64,000 bases of DNA from Aculops lycopersici (lineage: Eukaryota; Arthropoda; Arachnida; Trombidiformes; Eriophyidae): assembly GCA_015350385.1 (NCBI GenBank), contig WNKI01000001.1, positions 1,047,870 to 1,111,869 on the forward strand, written 5' to 3'. The position numbers were made by a program, and so were the translations under genes. Shown one piece after another: positions 1 through 10,892 of the stretch. Within the stretch, counting starts at the first letter, position 1. The number at the start of each line of letters is the position of its first letter. The notes beneath the pieces were generated by a model. That model was not told where the DNA came from. It ran no database searches and worked only from the letters and a program-made list of their open reading frames with translations.

Positions 1-772
1 GCTCTCTAATCCACTGGCTAGTCGGCGGTTGTTAGATAGGCAAAGGGGCATTAGTGATGATGCGGTCCATTCATTCATTCATACACTCATTTGTTCATTC
101 AAACGTCAACAATATACCTCGTCATAGTTTCGTTCATCTCATTCGGATACCATGACCGCAATCAGATTGCACCCCAATTTCCCACACCCAGAGTTGTGAT
201 TCGGAGCAACGTCACGTCCACTCGCAAACCAAGCATAGCGGGTTTTTCGTCGCCTAGGTCGCAACTCGGTGGTTGTTGATATTTGCGAGTGTTACTTTAG
301 TGGTGACCGAAGAAACACTTAGACTTTGGCGCACAAATCATTATGTTTGTTTTGGCCGATCAGCCAGCTAGCTTGGCGCTCTTGTTATCTTGTGGTCGCC
401 AAGAGTGCGGTGCATTCGCGATGGCGATGAAACTTGATACTGGCCGACTCAATGGCTGGCTGGCTGGTAGGCTAGCTAGATAGCTAGCAAGGCCCCCGCG
501 ACTTCCGGTCCTCGAGACAAACTCTGCCTTCTAAGGGATAACTGGCCATGCTCATTCATAGGCGACACACTAAGAGTCTTCTAGAGTCTGTCTCAAGCGC
601 GAGCTGAGATCCCGGCGAACCAACACACAATTTATCATTCCAACACCAGAAGCCAGCTCGTCTCTTTGGTTTCAGTTTCTTCGATGGCAAGCGAGCGCTG
701 GTGGCGCGAACAAACTCTTGTGCCCCAAAATGGACTCAAGAGTTCAGATTTAACGGACAAGGGGAAAAAGAG

Positions 773-800
773 CGCCCATCGATGGATCCATCGATGGGCG
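773..800. repeat. Perfect 28-nt palindrome
   Basis: The half-site CGCCCATCGATGGA is followed directly by its exact reverse complement, with no spacer. The symmetry stops at both outer edges (g at 772, t at 801). No gene overlaps it. Confidence 0.9.
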
Positions 801-3746
801 TCACATCGTTTCTCGTTTGCGCCTCGATCGTTTAAATAGCAAGACACTCTTTGCTTGCCAAGTCACGATGTGAGCAAATTCAACCGGAAGTCTGTTGTCT
901 AGACTACTGGCCCTCTCTTCGCTCCTGCAACTTTCAACGAGATGAGGCTTAAAATGTCAATTCGCACTCTCTGGTGCTCGAAGTCTTTCTCAAGAAACTC
1001 ATGGGCCGGAAAGGAGGAGAAATTTTTAGCAATGATATAGAGGAGCTGCAACGACTTGTTAGCTTAGCAAGCAAATAGACGATCCTTGTGACTCTCAGCG
1101 CTCGAGCATAGAAGATATATATGTCGCTGTTGGTGCAGTGGGTCATTTTTGTTGCAGTGTATCCTTTTAACGCCCCCTTTGGCTGGAAGAAAAGCGGGAA
1201 GCATGGATATTTTATGCACAATTTAACGTCCGAGGGTTGCGCTCAGATGGTTGCGGCGCGATGCTCACTTGTCGTCTCGGGGTGGCCAAGCCAAATGACC
1301 ACGTTTTGTTGTGCTACGCTACTCCCAAACCCACTGCCTGGCGATTCATAGTCTCCTTTTGTGGTTGAATTTGTGAGCCCAATACAGAAAAACGCGCAGC
1401 TAGTGGTAGTAGTAGGTTTGCGCATTTAGAGTCAATGGCAGTCGCTAGCGAGTGTGCGCCTAGCGACTTCTGCGCACAAAATCAGCAAACAGTGGCTAGT
1501 GATTTGTGTGCTCGTCTCGAGACAACTACCATCCAACCGCAAGTTCTAGGTTCCACTTCCGCCGGCGAGTTGGCGAGCAAGTGAGCCAAAGAGTTCGAGC
1601 GAACCAAGGAAACGAACGCTCGCGCGCGAAAAAGAAGCAAAAGATGGGAAGGTTGCCATTAACATTTTGCGACGCCCACTAGTTTACTCAAGTTTGCCTG
1701 GCTAGGGTTGGCATCAAAACAAACATCAAGTGACTGAGGAGACAAGGACTCACGACAAGACAACGGCGCTGAGCGACCAGAGAGACTAGAGCATTGCGAC
1801 GTTATCTCGAGGATGAGGCAGTAAGAGTTTAAGAAAGAGACACGAAGACAAGCCAGTCGAGAGAGGGAGAAAGGAAGAAAGACGTTGGTGTTGCGTAATT
1901 TCTCTCAAAGTTAGTGACGCTAGAGTTGCCACTGAAACCATCTTCGCTGTCGTTGTTGTCCTCGTCGTCGCTGCCACAGAGTCGCAGGGTTAAGGTTTGT
2001 GGGCTAGAGGAACAACCAACAGGCTGGCTGTTGGGTTAAATGGCGAGAGACTAAGAGAAAGAGAGAGAGAGAGAGAGGAAGGCGAGGAATTAGGATTGGA
2101 AGTACAGCTAGCCGGACGAGACTTTAGTCTCAATATTGTCACAGAGGCAGCTGAGCGAATCAGCGAACAGGAGGCGGAGAGGAAACCGGCGACAAGCCGA
2201 AGGACAGGGACCAACAGAAAACCGGAAGAGAGATAGAGAGAGGGGGGATAAAGTTGTCTTAACTGGCTTGGCGGTGGTAGCAGAGAACGGAGAGAAGATT
2301 CTTCTAGTCGGTGGTTGTGTCTGGTGGTCAACCGTTAGGCCGATTGGTGGTGGATTGTTTCATTTGCACGCGCCACTGAGAAAGAGGGCACAAGAGAGAG
2401 GAGGCTGGATTTTGGCGGGTGTCCGTGAAGACGGCTAGCTTGCCACTGGCATCTTGGCGCGAAATGTTATTCATCTCCCAGCGAGTGAGTTGGTTGTTGG
2501 CAGGATAAACCTCCGCCATCATCATCATAATCATCACTGTCGTTGGCGTCGTTGTTGCTGTTGTTGCAAGTGGTTTTTGCGCAACTCTAAGTCAAACTAG
2601 CAGCTAGTTGAACGGACCAAAAACGAAAGCGAAGGCAAACGAAACGAAAACTGGATACTGAAGAGGAAAGCGAGCGAGCAAGAGGTCACTTCCGGTCGCT
2701 TCTTTCTAGTTCAATTTCTCTGAGCGTCGAGACATAGAGAGAAACTCGAGCCAAGGTCTCGTGCGTGAGTCTCGAACTCACGCGCCAAAAAGAGAAGAAG
2801 CTGAGGAATTCAATTAATTGAATGGGATTGTTACAGTTACATAAAAGCGAGAGCAAAGAGAAAGATTTTGTTGTTTCCCTCTTCTTTTTTGAAGTCGAAC
2901 TCAAAGTGAGAGCAAGTTGGAAAAAAGTTGCTTTCAATCCTAATGTGCTACTCAAAATTTTTCCTCCAAGCATTTGAGCCCCGAGATTCAGTTTATAAGA
3001 TAAGTTCCTCTCACTTGCAAGAAAGGAAGAGAGACTGACTGTAACTCGACTGACTGACTGACAGACGCGCAACGAGGGAGCGAGTGGGCCAAAGAAACCC
3101 CAGAAAGATTAACGAAAATTCAGCAGTGCGATTACTGATCGCTCTTTAATTTAAGTGGTGGCAGTGAGTAAAAAAGCAGAGAAACGAGTGGGGCCTAGTC
3201 AAATTTTGGCCCAAATCAGCTGGCTTGTGGCGCTTGAGAAAAGACCGGGAGCCGCGGTGCCTAGGGTCGTTGGCGTCGCTTCGCTCATTGTCGCCGCGGC
3301 GCGCCGCTACTGTTGCCTCGAAAGTTGAACTGTTAGTCACAAGCGACAAAATCACCATTATAATCATAATAATGGATCAAAAGTTAGCAATTTGGCAACA
3401 GAGAGTGCGAAACCAGAGGAGCGCTTACATTGGCATCTTACAGCGAGGAGTGATGAGAGCTCTGTTTTCAAGCTGGCCTAAATTTAGCAAGTGAGTCGTG
3501 TAACAACAGGGATAGCAACAGCGAAGCATCTCAAGGGACAACTAGCAAGATTCTCTCGAGTTTTCGTGATTCAAGTGCGAGAAGAAGAAAAAGAAAGAGA
3601 AGAAGGAGAAGAAACAACGAAGAGTCGAGAGATTTGGACTTCTACTTGAAGATAGACTGAGGCGCTCGTTTGGCCAACTAGTAGTCGAAGCCACAAGCTA
3701 GACAATAGCCAAAGAAAAGTTCCACCAATCTAAGCAGCTGGTGAGA

Positions 3747-3772
3747 CACTAAAGTGTAGCGACACTTTAGTG
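3747..3772. repeat. Perfect 11-bp hairpin, 4-nt loop
   Basis: The arm CACTAAAGTGT is followed by the loop AGCG and the exact reverse complement. It lies about 170 bp before the channel start codon and would sit in the 5' UTR or proximal promoter. Confidence 0.85.
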
Positions 3773-3939
3773 GGGTGAGCGACGAGATTGACGAAGGAAG
3801 AAAACATACTAGAGCAACGAGATTCTTAGAATGTGGTACAAATTTGAATATTAGCCGAGAGTTTTGTCGGAAAAAAACAGGACAAGACTTGAAGTCAAAG
3901 ATATAAAGAGAGGCAAGTCTACGCAAACTTGAACCACGA

Positions 3940-6900
3940 ATGGCGGCCAGGTTGCCACCAACAAGTGGCTACTACGAGGACGACAACGAAGACGTCGAAA
4001 TGAGTGGCAACCTAGAGGAGCCTCAGGTTATCGCCTCGCATCAAATCAACAGCAAACGAGCCCCACAAAAATTAAGTCCCTCCGACTTGGAGGCAAATGA
4101 GGTGTCTGTTGGTTTGAGCCAAATGGAAAAGTCCAATGAGTATTCAACAAGATGTGGACAAATGCAAAAGCAAAATGAAGGCCAGAACCAACAGCAACTC
4201 AAAAATACTAGCCCATGGCGAGAAAACTCAAAGAATGTCCTCGATCCGTCGGGATCCCTCTACTATCATTGGTCTATGGTTGTGAGCTTTGCATTCCTAT
4301 ACAATTTTTGGTCGTTGAGCTACCGGTTTGCCTTCAAAGAGATCGACTTCGACTCGGTGGCCTTCTGGTTTGCGCTTGACTACTCGGCGGACTTTATCTA
4401 CATCCTCGATGTTGTCATTAATTTTCACACCGGCTACCTGGAGGATGGAGTTTTGGAGAGGCGTGTGGACAAAATTAGCCAACATTACCGCGAATGCACC
4501 CTCTTCTATCTCGATTGCTTTTGCCTCCTTCCGCTTGATATTATGTACCTTTCAATTGGATTCAACTCAATCCTTCGAATAACGCGACTTGTCAAGATTT
4601 ACAAGTTTTGGTCTTATATTGATAGGACCGAGCGGCACACAAACTATCCCAATGTTTTCAGAACCTTCACTCTTGTCCACTATATACTTGTGATATTCCA
4701 TTGGAACGCCTGCCTATTTCACATGATTTCCAAGAATAGTAAGTAAAATAATGTTGATTTTTTTCACTGTATTGATTTTCTCATCGCAATCAAGACTAAC
4801 CTAAAAACTCATTCATTTTCATTTTCGAAAATCATGCAACCAATACAGAGATAATAGATATTGAAAATTTGTATAAAATAAACGACAATCGTTGCGATGA
4901 CATCTCATGCCAATACCTTCATGCATTCTATTGGTCCACACTGGTAAGTTCCATCCGGTTCAGCGATTTACGACAACTTCTGACCATAATCTCGACAAAA
5001 CCAAAGACCCAAATACTAAACACAGAAATCTAACCCATCGAAACCTCACACTAGGCGCTCACCATGGCGGGAAACTTGCCGAGGCCCAGGACAAAAGGCG
5101 AGTACCTTTACCTGATCATCGAGCTCTTCCTTGGGCTCTTCCTGTTTGCCTCTGTATTGGGTCATGTGGCCAACATTGTGACTAACGTTAGTGCAGCAAG
5201 AAAAGAATTCCAAGGTAAGTGGTTGCGGAAGTGGTGGTTGCCGTGTAGTTGGCGCGACTTGAAGTTGGCGTTAAACGATATCACTGACTTGTGTAGGCAG
5301 CTAACGATGTAGATGTGCCTTAAATCCACCGTGCTGCGATCGCAAAGCTTTGAGGCCAGCAAGTCTAGTTCAGTTGATTGGATTTGTCTGCTCCTCTCCT
5401 CTCTCTACTACCATTGAAATGGAAATCAATCTAACACAGCGGGCGACGGAATCTCGCTCGCCACTAGCAAAGCCGATGAGATAGATAATCTCAATTGATC
5501 GCCAGCTTGTGCCAATTGAAATGAATGACATGAGACTCACTTCAGCAGTAAGCTGGTCTTCAGTTTGGCAGTCGGCGGTTATTAGAGCAAATAAATTAAC
5601 TCTAAGACCTTAAACGCCGGCCATTGGCTCTGGTCTGTCTGCTAACCCTTAGGAAAGGCCGGCGACAGCAACAACTAACCCACTAAATAACCGACCAGAG
5701 CTATCGGCATTCACCACGCTAACTTAATCCAACCTCAACTAACTGTCCAACCCCTACTATTGAACCATACGACCCTCCCACCCCACTTGCTCTCCCCCTC
5801 TCTCTTGAGCAGCCAAATTAGATGCCGTCAAGACTTTCATGCGCATGAGACGGGTCTCGGACGATCTACAGAACAAGGTTATCCGCTGGTGAGTTTTCTT
5901 GATTTGAACCCGTCGCTAGGTCACTGTGGCACAATATAAGTGCTTGTCCCCATTGGCCTCCCCACTGAGCGCTCGAAGCAACCATTCAAACTAATTGATT
6001 TGCTCCACTATCACTCGAATATTAACACAGGTTCGATTATCTGTGGATCTCGCAAAAGTCTAGCGACGACGACAAATCAGTGGCCTGTTTGCCTGATCGA
6101 CTCAAGGCTGAGATTGCCATTCATGTTCACCTAGATACTTTAAAACGAGTTGATATATTCCAAAACACCGAGGCCGGCTTCCTATGTGAACTTGTCCTCA
6201 GACTTAAGCCAGTTTTGTTTAGTCCCGGCGATTACGTTTGCCGAAAGAATGAGGTGGGCCACGAGATGTACATCGTGAGTCGGGGAATCTTGGAGGTAGT
6301 GACCAACGAGGGCAAAACAGTCGTCGCAACCCTAAAGGCCGGCTCATATTTCGGCGAGATCTCGGTGTTGAATGTTGGCCTAGCGGGCAATAAGCGAACA
6401 GCTTCCGTTAGATCAGTTGGTTATTCTGATTTGTTTTGTCTAAATAAACAGGATCTTTGGGATGTGCTCAAGAATTATCCAAATGCAGAGGCTAGAATTC
6501 GAGCTCGAGCTGAGGAACGACTATCAAAATTGGAAGTTAACTCAGCTAACAAAGACTCCTCTTCGAATAGAAATGATAAAAACGGTGGTGGTGACAAAAG
6601 GTCATTGTGTAAGGGCATTAGTAATCGCCGTGATGTTAATGACGACGAAGATGACAATGATGACGATAGACCACGACGAAGGCTCTACAATCCAAACTTC
6701 CATTACTATGCGCCGAGTAGAAGTCTATACCTGCGGAAAGGAAATCCGCACAATGTCATGTCCGGTCAATACATCAGTAGAGGCCGCCACTTGTTGGATT
6801 CTGCACAAGATCAATACTATAACAGTGAGAATCGATCCCAGCGCTCACATAGTCGATGGCTAGACAGAGACTTAGATCTAATGTCCGAGAGAGACTATCC

Positions 6901-8239
6901 ATCGCGAGAGTTTCAGAAGCAAATAGTGACTCAACACCAGCCAACATGTCGCCACAGTCGAGTGGCGAGACTTAGGGATCCCAAGTTCAGATCTAGTTTT
7001 CACGATTCTCCGCCCATCAATCGATTGAGCTCAAGAAATAATATCAACTCAAACTTGGACGTCGACTACCAAGCTGCCCGACGACCCAAAACCCTGCTGC
7101 CCCCGCAAACCTACGTCAGTTACTCGCGCTCATTTGACGGTAGATCACGAGAGTCAAAGTTGATGGGTGCTGGAGCGATGAGTGGCAGCTCGAGGGTCAA
7201 TGAGAAGTCTCTCGATACTGACGACTATGCCTTGGAATCTCCAAGTGAGTTACTATGAGATTAAATAATCCCACTCATAATCTGTATCAGCTCGACCTCT
7301 AACTTCCACCTGCTCGACCCCTTCTCCGATTGCCTTTTGCTCTCTGTTTAACAATCATCGGTAGATAATTCTCGATCGTCATCGATTGAGCATTTAAATG
7401 ACAACTCTCTAGTGGGACAGATTAGAAGTGACAGACAAGCTGCTGCTGTGGACACGGTCTCTAATTGGCCCACCATCTCGACGACCTCGGCGAAGCAGGT
7501 GCCGCCACCGCCGCCGCCCTCATCGCAGCTGGATTCGGCGGCAAAGTTGGGGACAACCGAAAGTGTTGCGCACCAACAAGCTCGAACCAAAGCCGACCAT
7601 ATTCAATCCTCATCGCGAATCTCCTCTGTATCCACCAACAGCTCAAGCGCTCATTCAAAGCGAACAGCCGAGACTACGACCACCGCAAATGAAGATGCTT
7701 CAGATTTGGGGCCACCTATGAGTAGATCGGGCGGAGTAGTAGGAGGAGGGGAACAGAAGTCACTGTTTAGTATGCGGCACAAATGCGGACATGGCGACCG
7801 TGAAACATGCTTCAAGTGCACACCTGAACTCCAGTCTCTCGACGAAACTAGCAAAACACAGGTAATGGCCAATCGTTCGCATCAACCATCAGCTTCCGGT
7901 GGTTGTTATTACATAGCCGCACCAGGAAGTCGGCAAACCTCCACAGTGAATGCGTCACCCCCGGTGACGTCTGGAGCTCAGGTATTTCAAGTGCCACTCT
8001 TTGCGGCTGCCTTGCCGGATGGCCGCTACCAAATGCTGCAACCAGTTCAGGTAGCTGATCAATCGATATCATTGACGCAACTGGACGCTTCTTCCATCTC
8101 CACTGCTAATAATAATAATGACATAAGCAACAGCAACAACAGCAATAGCAACAGCAATAGCAACAACAACAATAGCAACATCAACAGCAACATCAATAGC
8201 AACAGCAACAACTTTAACAGCAACACTAACAGCAATAGC

Positions 8240-8274
<35 letters not shown>

Positions 8275-8398
8275 CTACCACCATGCAGTCAACATTCAAT
8301 TAAGTGTAGCTCCAACTTCAGATTTGGCCAACTCAGTCCAACAGAGTAGGTCGACGCAATCAATTCCGAGAGGTGAATACCAAAGACGACTAAGTTGA
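3940..8398 (+). CDS. CngL: CngL-type cyclic nucleotide-gated channel, six exons
   Basis: Exons are inferred from GT-AG sites and phase: 3940-4738, 4849-4943, 5055-5214, 5813-5888, 6031-7244 and 7365-8398, joining in frame to 1125 aa. Residues about 107-265 carry S1-S5, including a CNG-like S4 and the family motif HWNAC. The pore helix and filter (about 295-309) read TLALTMAGNLPRP. S6 follows (GEYLYLIIELFLGLFLF and HVANIVT), then a C-linker and a cyclic-nucleotide-binding domain (about 418-533) with FGEIS and the binding Arg-Thr pair R499-T500. The C-terminal half (about 550-1125) is disordered, with a CxHx5CxxC cluster (922-933) and a poly-Asn tract (about 1029-1086). The S6-linker sequence matches my memory of insect CngL better than CNGA or CNGB. 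Family role: cation channel opened by cGMP or cAMP at the plasma membrane. The filter differs from the usual TIGE/TIGD. Exons 1-5 are well supported; the last boundary is in phase but lies in low-complexity sequence. Confidence 0.88.
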
Positions 8399-8404
8399 GA
8401 TTCC

Positions 8405-8410
8405 AATAAA
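8405..8410 (+). terminator. Poly(A) signal AATAAA of the channel gene
   Basis: A canonical AATAAA begins seven bases after the channel stop codon. This supports exon 6 as the terminal exon, although such a short 3' UTR is unusual and a later site may also be used. Confidence 0.5.
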
Positions 8411-8881
8411 ACCATGAACGATGGGTAGTGTTTCTGGACAGTTCCAGGAATATGACCGCTCAATCAGCATCCTAATCACACCTGTCACAATATTCATTCA
8501 TTTTAACCATTTACACCACTATATCATTTAGGCGATGATGGGCGGGTGAGATTTCTGACGATAATCAGACTAAGCGACTAAACTTTAATTTATATCAGAG
8601 GGATAGATTTTCTCTATCAATATATACATGTATAAGTAATCTGCCTAGACTACCATTTGGGCGCTTTAGGGCAGAAAGCTTGTCGAGAGCCGCAATGTGA
8701 AGCCGTGGTTCTTTCACACAGCCAAAGGTGTTTCGAGTCGCTGCATTTGCAGCTGGGCTCGCGTGGCTTCTCTGCGTGCTCCGAAACTTGTTTACATTCT
8801 CTTGCGTTACTTTCGGTCGCCCCTCTTCAAAGAGCGGCAAAACTTTCGCCTCAACTTCTAAAGCCTTTTGTCTCACAGATC

Positions 8882-8889
8882 GCGCCAAA
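8882..8889 (+). promoter_or_regulatory. E2F-like site upstream of the R2-like gene
   Basis: GCGCCAAA is the reverse complement of the E2F consensus TTTSSCGC and lies 167 bp before the R2-like start codon. Animal ribonucleotide reductase genes are classical E2F targets in S phase, so the position fits. A single octamer can occur by chance. Confidence 0.4.
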
Positions 8890-9055
8890 TTTCCCCAACG
8901 TTCACCGCGCGCTAGGCTCATGACATCATTTGTTTTTAACGATCTTACTTTTACCGACAATCCTTCATGAATTAGCATAATCATATTATATTTATATTGT
9001 TGTACCTTTTGAGAGTTTAGAAACCAAATCATCACATTACCACACACAAACCAGA

Positions 9056-10063
9056 ATGACTATGGAAGCTGAAACACAGACAGGCAACGAAGCCGACGAC
9101 TACCCGCTCTCGGCCGATCCATCCAAGTATGTAACCCTACCTATCCAACATGAACGAATCTGGCGTATGTACCAGACAACTCTGGATTGGTTTTGGACTG
9201 TTTACGATGTCTACTTGACAAACGACAAGGAAATTATGCAAAAGACCTTTGACCAAGAGCAGCAACAATATATCTTACAATTACTCGCTTTCATGTTCAC
9301 ATCTCACTACACAACCATAAACAAGGACTTATTCATGCAACTGATGAATCAAATTGAGATCAAGGAGGCAACCTACTACTTTGGCTCGCAGGCTGACGCT
9401 AAGAAGACTCATAGTATGATGTACTCAATGTTACTCGACGAACTCACGCTTGATAATCCAAAGAAAAAGGACGAAGTTATAAGGGAAGTTGTCGGCATGA
9501 GTCAGGTGAAAGAGTTCATTAGATGGTCCATTGAAAGTACCACATCAAGCAGTAAGAGTTTTGCCCAAAGACTACTGGCCTTTGCAACACTGCAAGGGAT
9601 CATCTTTACAGTACCATTCGTGCTCTTCAACTGGACCAAGAAGCAGAGGCCTCAATCGATGCCCGGTTTAGACAACAGCAATGATCTCATTTGGCGAGAC
9701 GAAAAGTTGAATCTCTCATTCTCATGTATGTTATTCGACTATATGGACAATGCTATAAGTGAGGAGGAGGCTCATGAAATAGTCGCCGAGGCTGTGAAAC
9801 ATGCTAAAAATTTATTCACCAAGGCCATGCCAGTATCCAAGATTGGCATGGAATGTGACCTTATAAATGTTTTCATTGAACACTGCGCTGATAAAATACT
9901 TTCTGAGATAAGAATGGAAAAGTTATATAACAAGGAGAGCCCGTTCGATTGGGTGGAGGAGCCAAAAACAGAGACATACCAATCGAAGATCCCCATGAAC
10001 AGTGTTGTCGACATGGCGGCCAGTTTCGGTGAAGCCACATTCAGCACAGATCTTGACTTCTAG
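9056..10063 (+). CDS. Ribonucleotide reductase R2-like protein with degenerate metal site
   Basis: A 335-residue intronless ORF follows the class I ribonucleotide reductase small subunit from end to end: LPIQHERIWRMYQTTLDWFW near the N-terminus (radical-path Trp as W47), LAF near 78, GSQADAKKTHSMMYSMLLDE (110-129), LAFATLQGIIF (174-184), MPGLDNSNDLIWRDE (202-216), and a C-terminal FSTDLDF where animal R2 has its R1-docking FTLDADF. By my alignment the six iron ligands read H84 (usually Asp), K116 (Glu), H119 (kept), Q180 (Glu), E216 (kept) and N219 (His); the radical tyrosine aligns with Y123. Four of six ligands are therefore lost. The alignment near H84 has a one-residue insertion. It cannot plausibly build a normal di-iron cofactor and is best seen as a pseudoenzyme partner, as yeast Rnr4 is for Rnr2. 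It is about 50 residues shorter than usual, mainly at the N-terminus. The frame is intact, so it is not a decayed pseudogene. Confidence 0.85.
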   Translation: MTMEAETQTGNEADDYPLSADPSKYVTLPIQHERIWRMYQTTLDWFWTVYDVYLTNDKEIMQKTFDQEQQQYILQLLAFMFTSHYTTINKDLFMQLMNQIEIKEATYYFGSQADAKKTHSMMYSMLLDELTLDNPKKKDEVIREVVGMSQVKEFIRWSIESTTSSSKSFAQRLLAFATLQGIIFTVPFVLFNWTKKQRPQSMPGLDNSNDLIWRDEKLNLSFSCMLFDYMDNAISEEEAHEIVAEAVKHAKNLFTKAMPVSKIGMECDLINVFIEHCADKILSEIRMEKLYNKESPFDWVEEPKTETYQSKIPMNSVVDMAASFGEATFSTDLDF

Positions 10064-10424
10064 ACATTCGGCTTTCATTCAAATGCCTCGATAATCGTCT
10101 TAATCATGCTTAGCATCTCAATAAACATGAATTTTTCTTAGATCACAGATTGCCATTTATATAACTCATGATTATCTTTCGTTTTGGTTGAGGAGGCCCA
10201 ATGAACGCACTTCTGGTTCCTCTGCACCAATGTGCGTGCCACTCGCTCAAATTGCCAGAATGGTCAAACTCCACAAGTTGTTGTTTTACCATGATAACAC
10301 ATCTTGTGTAGCCCTGATTTCCCGTTATTTACTAATATTATGTTCATTTATATAGATGGTAGATATCATTGTTCCTAACATCTTTTCGAGTAGTTCTTAG
10401 TCATTCTCACCATATAGCCATAAC
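10064..10424. other. Intergenic region between R2-like and borealin-like genes
   Basis: This contains the R2-like 3' UTR and the upstream region of the next plus-strand gene. I see no ORF, repeat or clear promoter motif in it. Confidence 0.5.
10120..10125 (+). terminator. Poly(A) signal of the R2-like gene
   Basis: AATAAA lies 57 bases after the stop codon of the R2-like gene, which supports a short 3' UTR and an expressed gene. Confidence 0.55.
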
Positions 10425-10874
10425 ATGGATCAAAATCGCAACGATCTTTTGCGTCATATCAGAGGCCTTATTGATAACCGCAAACGTGAGATTCAAAGTT
10501 ATTATGCCGAGCTGAAGTTGAAACTTCCGTCAAATTTGAAGAATCTCAAGATAAAAGATCTTCAGGAAGCTGGAGCAACGATAGACCCAATGACAATAAT
10601 ATTATCGAGAATCTCACTAGAGAAGATCAAAGCCGACGGAGAGGTCGTGAGGAAACGTGAAAAGCTCATAGAAAAGCTGCAGGAGATTAGAGAGGACTAC
10701 AAACGACAAACAAGGATATATTTCACAAACATGAAGTCACAAATAGACCCTGACTTGCTGAAGAAAACCATGAAAGAGCTCGACGACTCAGATTTAGAAA
10801 AACTAGGAATCAGTGTTTACTGGTACAATAAGATAAATAGTCGAGCGAAAAAGATATTAGATAGAGACTACTAA
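10425..10874 (+). CDS. Small coiled-coil protein, borealin N-terminus-like
   Basis: This 149-residue protein is highly charged and helical. Residues about 20-50 (RKREIQSYYAELKLKLPSNL and onward to LQEAG) resemble the borealin N-terminal segment, where a long helix ends in LxLPxxL and a short second helix. In the chromosomal passenger complex that segment bundles with INCENP and survivin. Residues about 92-128 look like a second, diverged copy of the same unit (IYFTNMKSQIDPDLLKKTMK and onward to DLEKLG). Known borealins are about 280 residues with a C-terminal dimerisation domain, which is absent here. The stop codon lies 18 bp from that of LSM8 on the other strand, and the first AATAAA downstream (11045-11050) falls inside LSM8, so the transcripts probably overlap. 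The gene is convincing; the family assignment is tentative. Confidence 0.5.
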   Translation: MDQNRNDLLRHIRGLIDNRKREIQSYYAELKLKLPSNLKNLKIKDLQEAGATIDPMTIILSRISLEKIKADGEVVRKREKLIEKLQEIREDYKRQTRIYFTNMKSQIDPDLLKKTMKELDDSDLEKLGISVYWYNKINSRAKKILDRDY

Positions 10875-10892
10875 TTAATAATATCTATTTGC

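Larger units (their letters stand above)
1..3939. other. Non-coding region upstream of the CNG channel gene
   Basis: No ORF here resembles a known protein; the open frames are short, overlap on both strands and are low-complexity. The stretch probably holds the promoter and 5' UTR of the channel gene that starts at 3940. It contains a GA microsatellite (about 2061-2077), a perfect 28-nt palindrome (773-800), many CTAGCTAG-like words (about 470-490) and a short perfect hairpin (3747-3772). No convincing promoter motif was found. Confidence 0.6.
8399..9055. other. Intergenic region, likely promoter of the R2-like gene
   Basis: This holds the 3' end of the channel gene and the probable promoter of the R2-like gene at 9056. 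A minus-strand frame of 150 codons and shorter plus frames cross it, but they overlap one another and match no family I know. An E2F-like octamer lies at 8882-8889. Confidence 0.5.

Noticed and set aside
3903..3908. TATAAA just before the channel start codon
   Set aside because: It lies 37 bases before the ATG, which would leave almost no 5' UTR; more likely part of the UTR than a TATA box.
8595..9047. 150-codon minus-strand frame upstream of the R2-like gene
   Set aside because: It overlaps several plus frames of similar quality, resembles no family, and lies where a promoter is expected.
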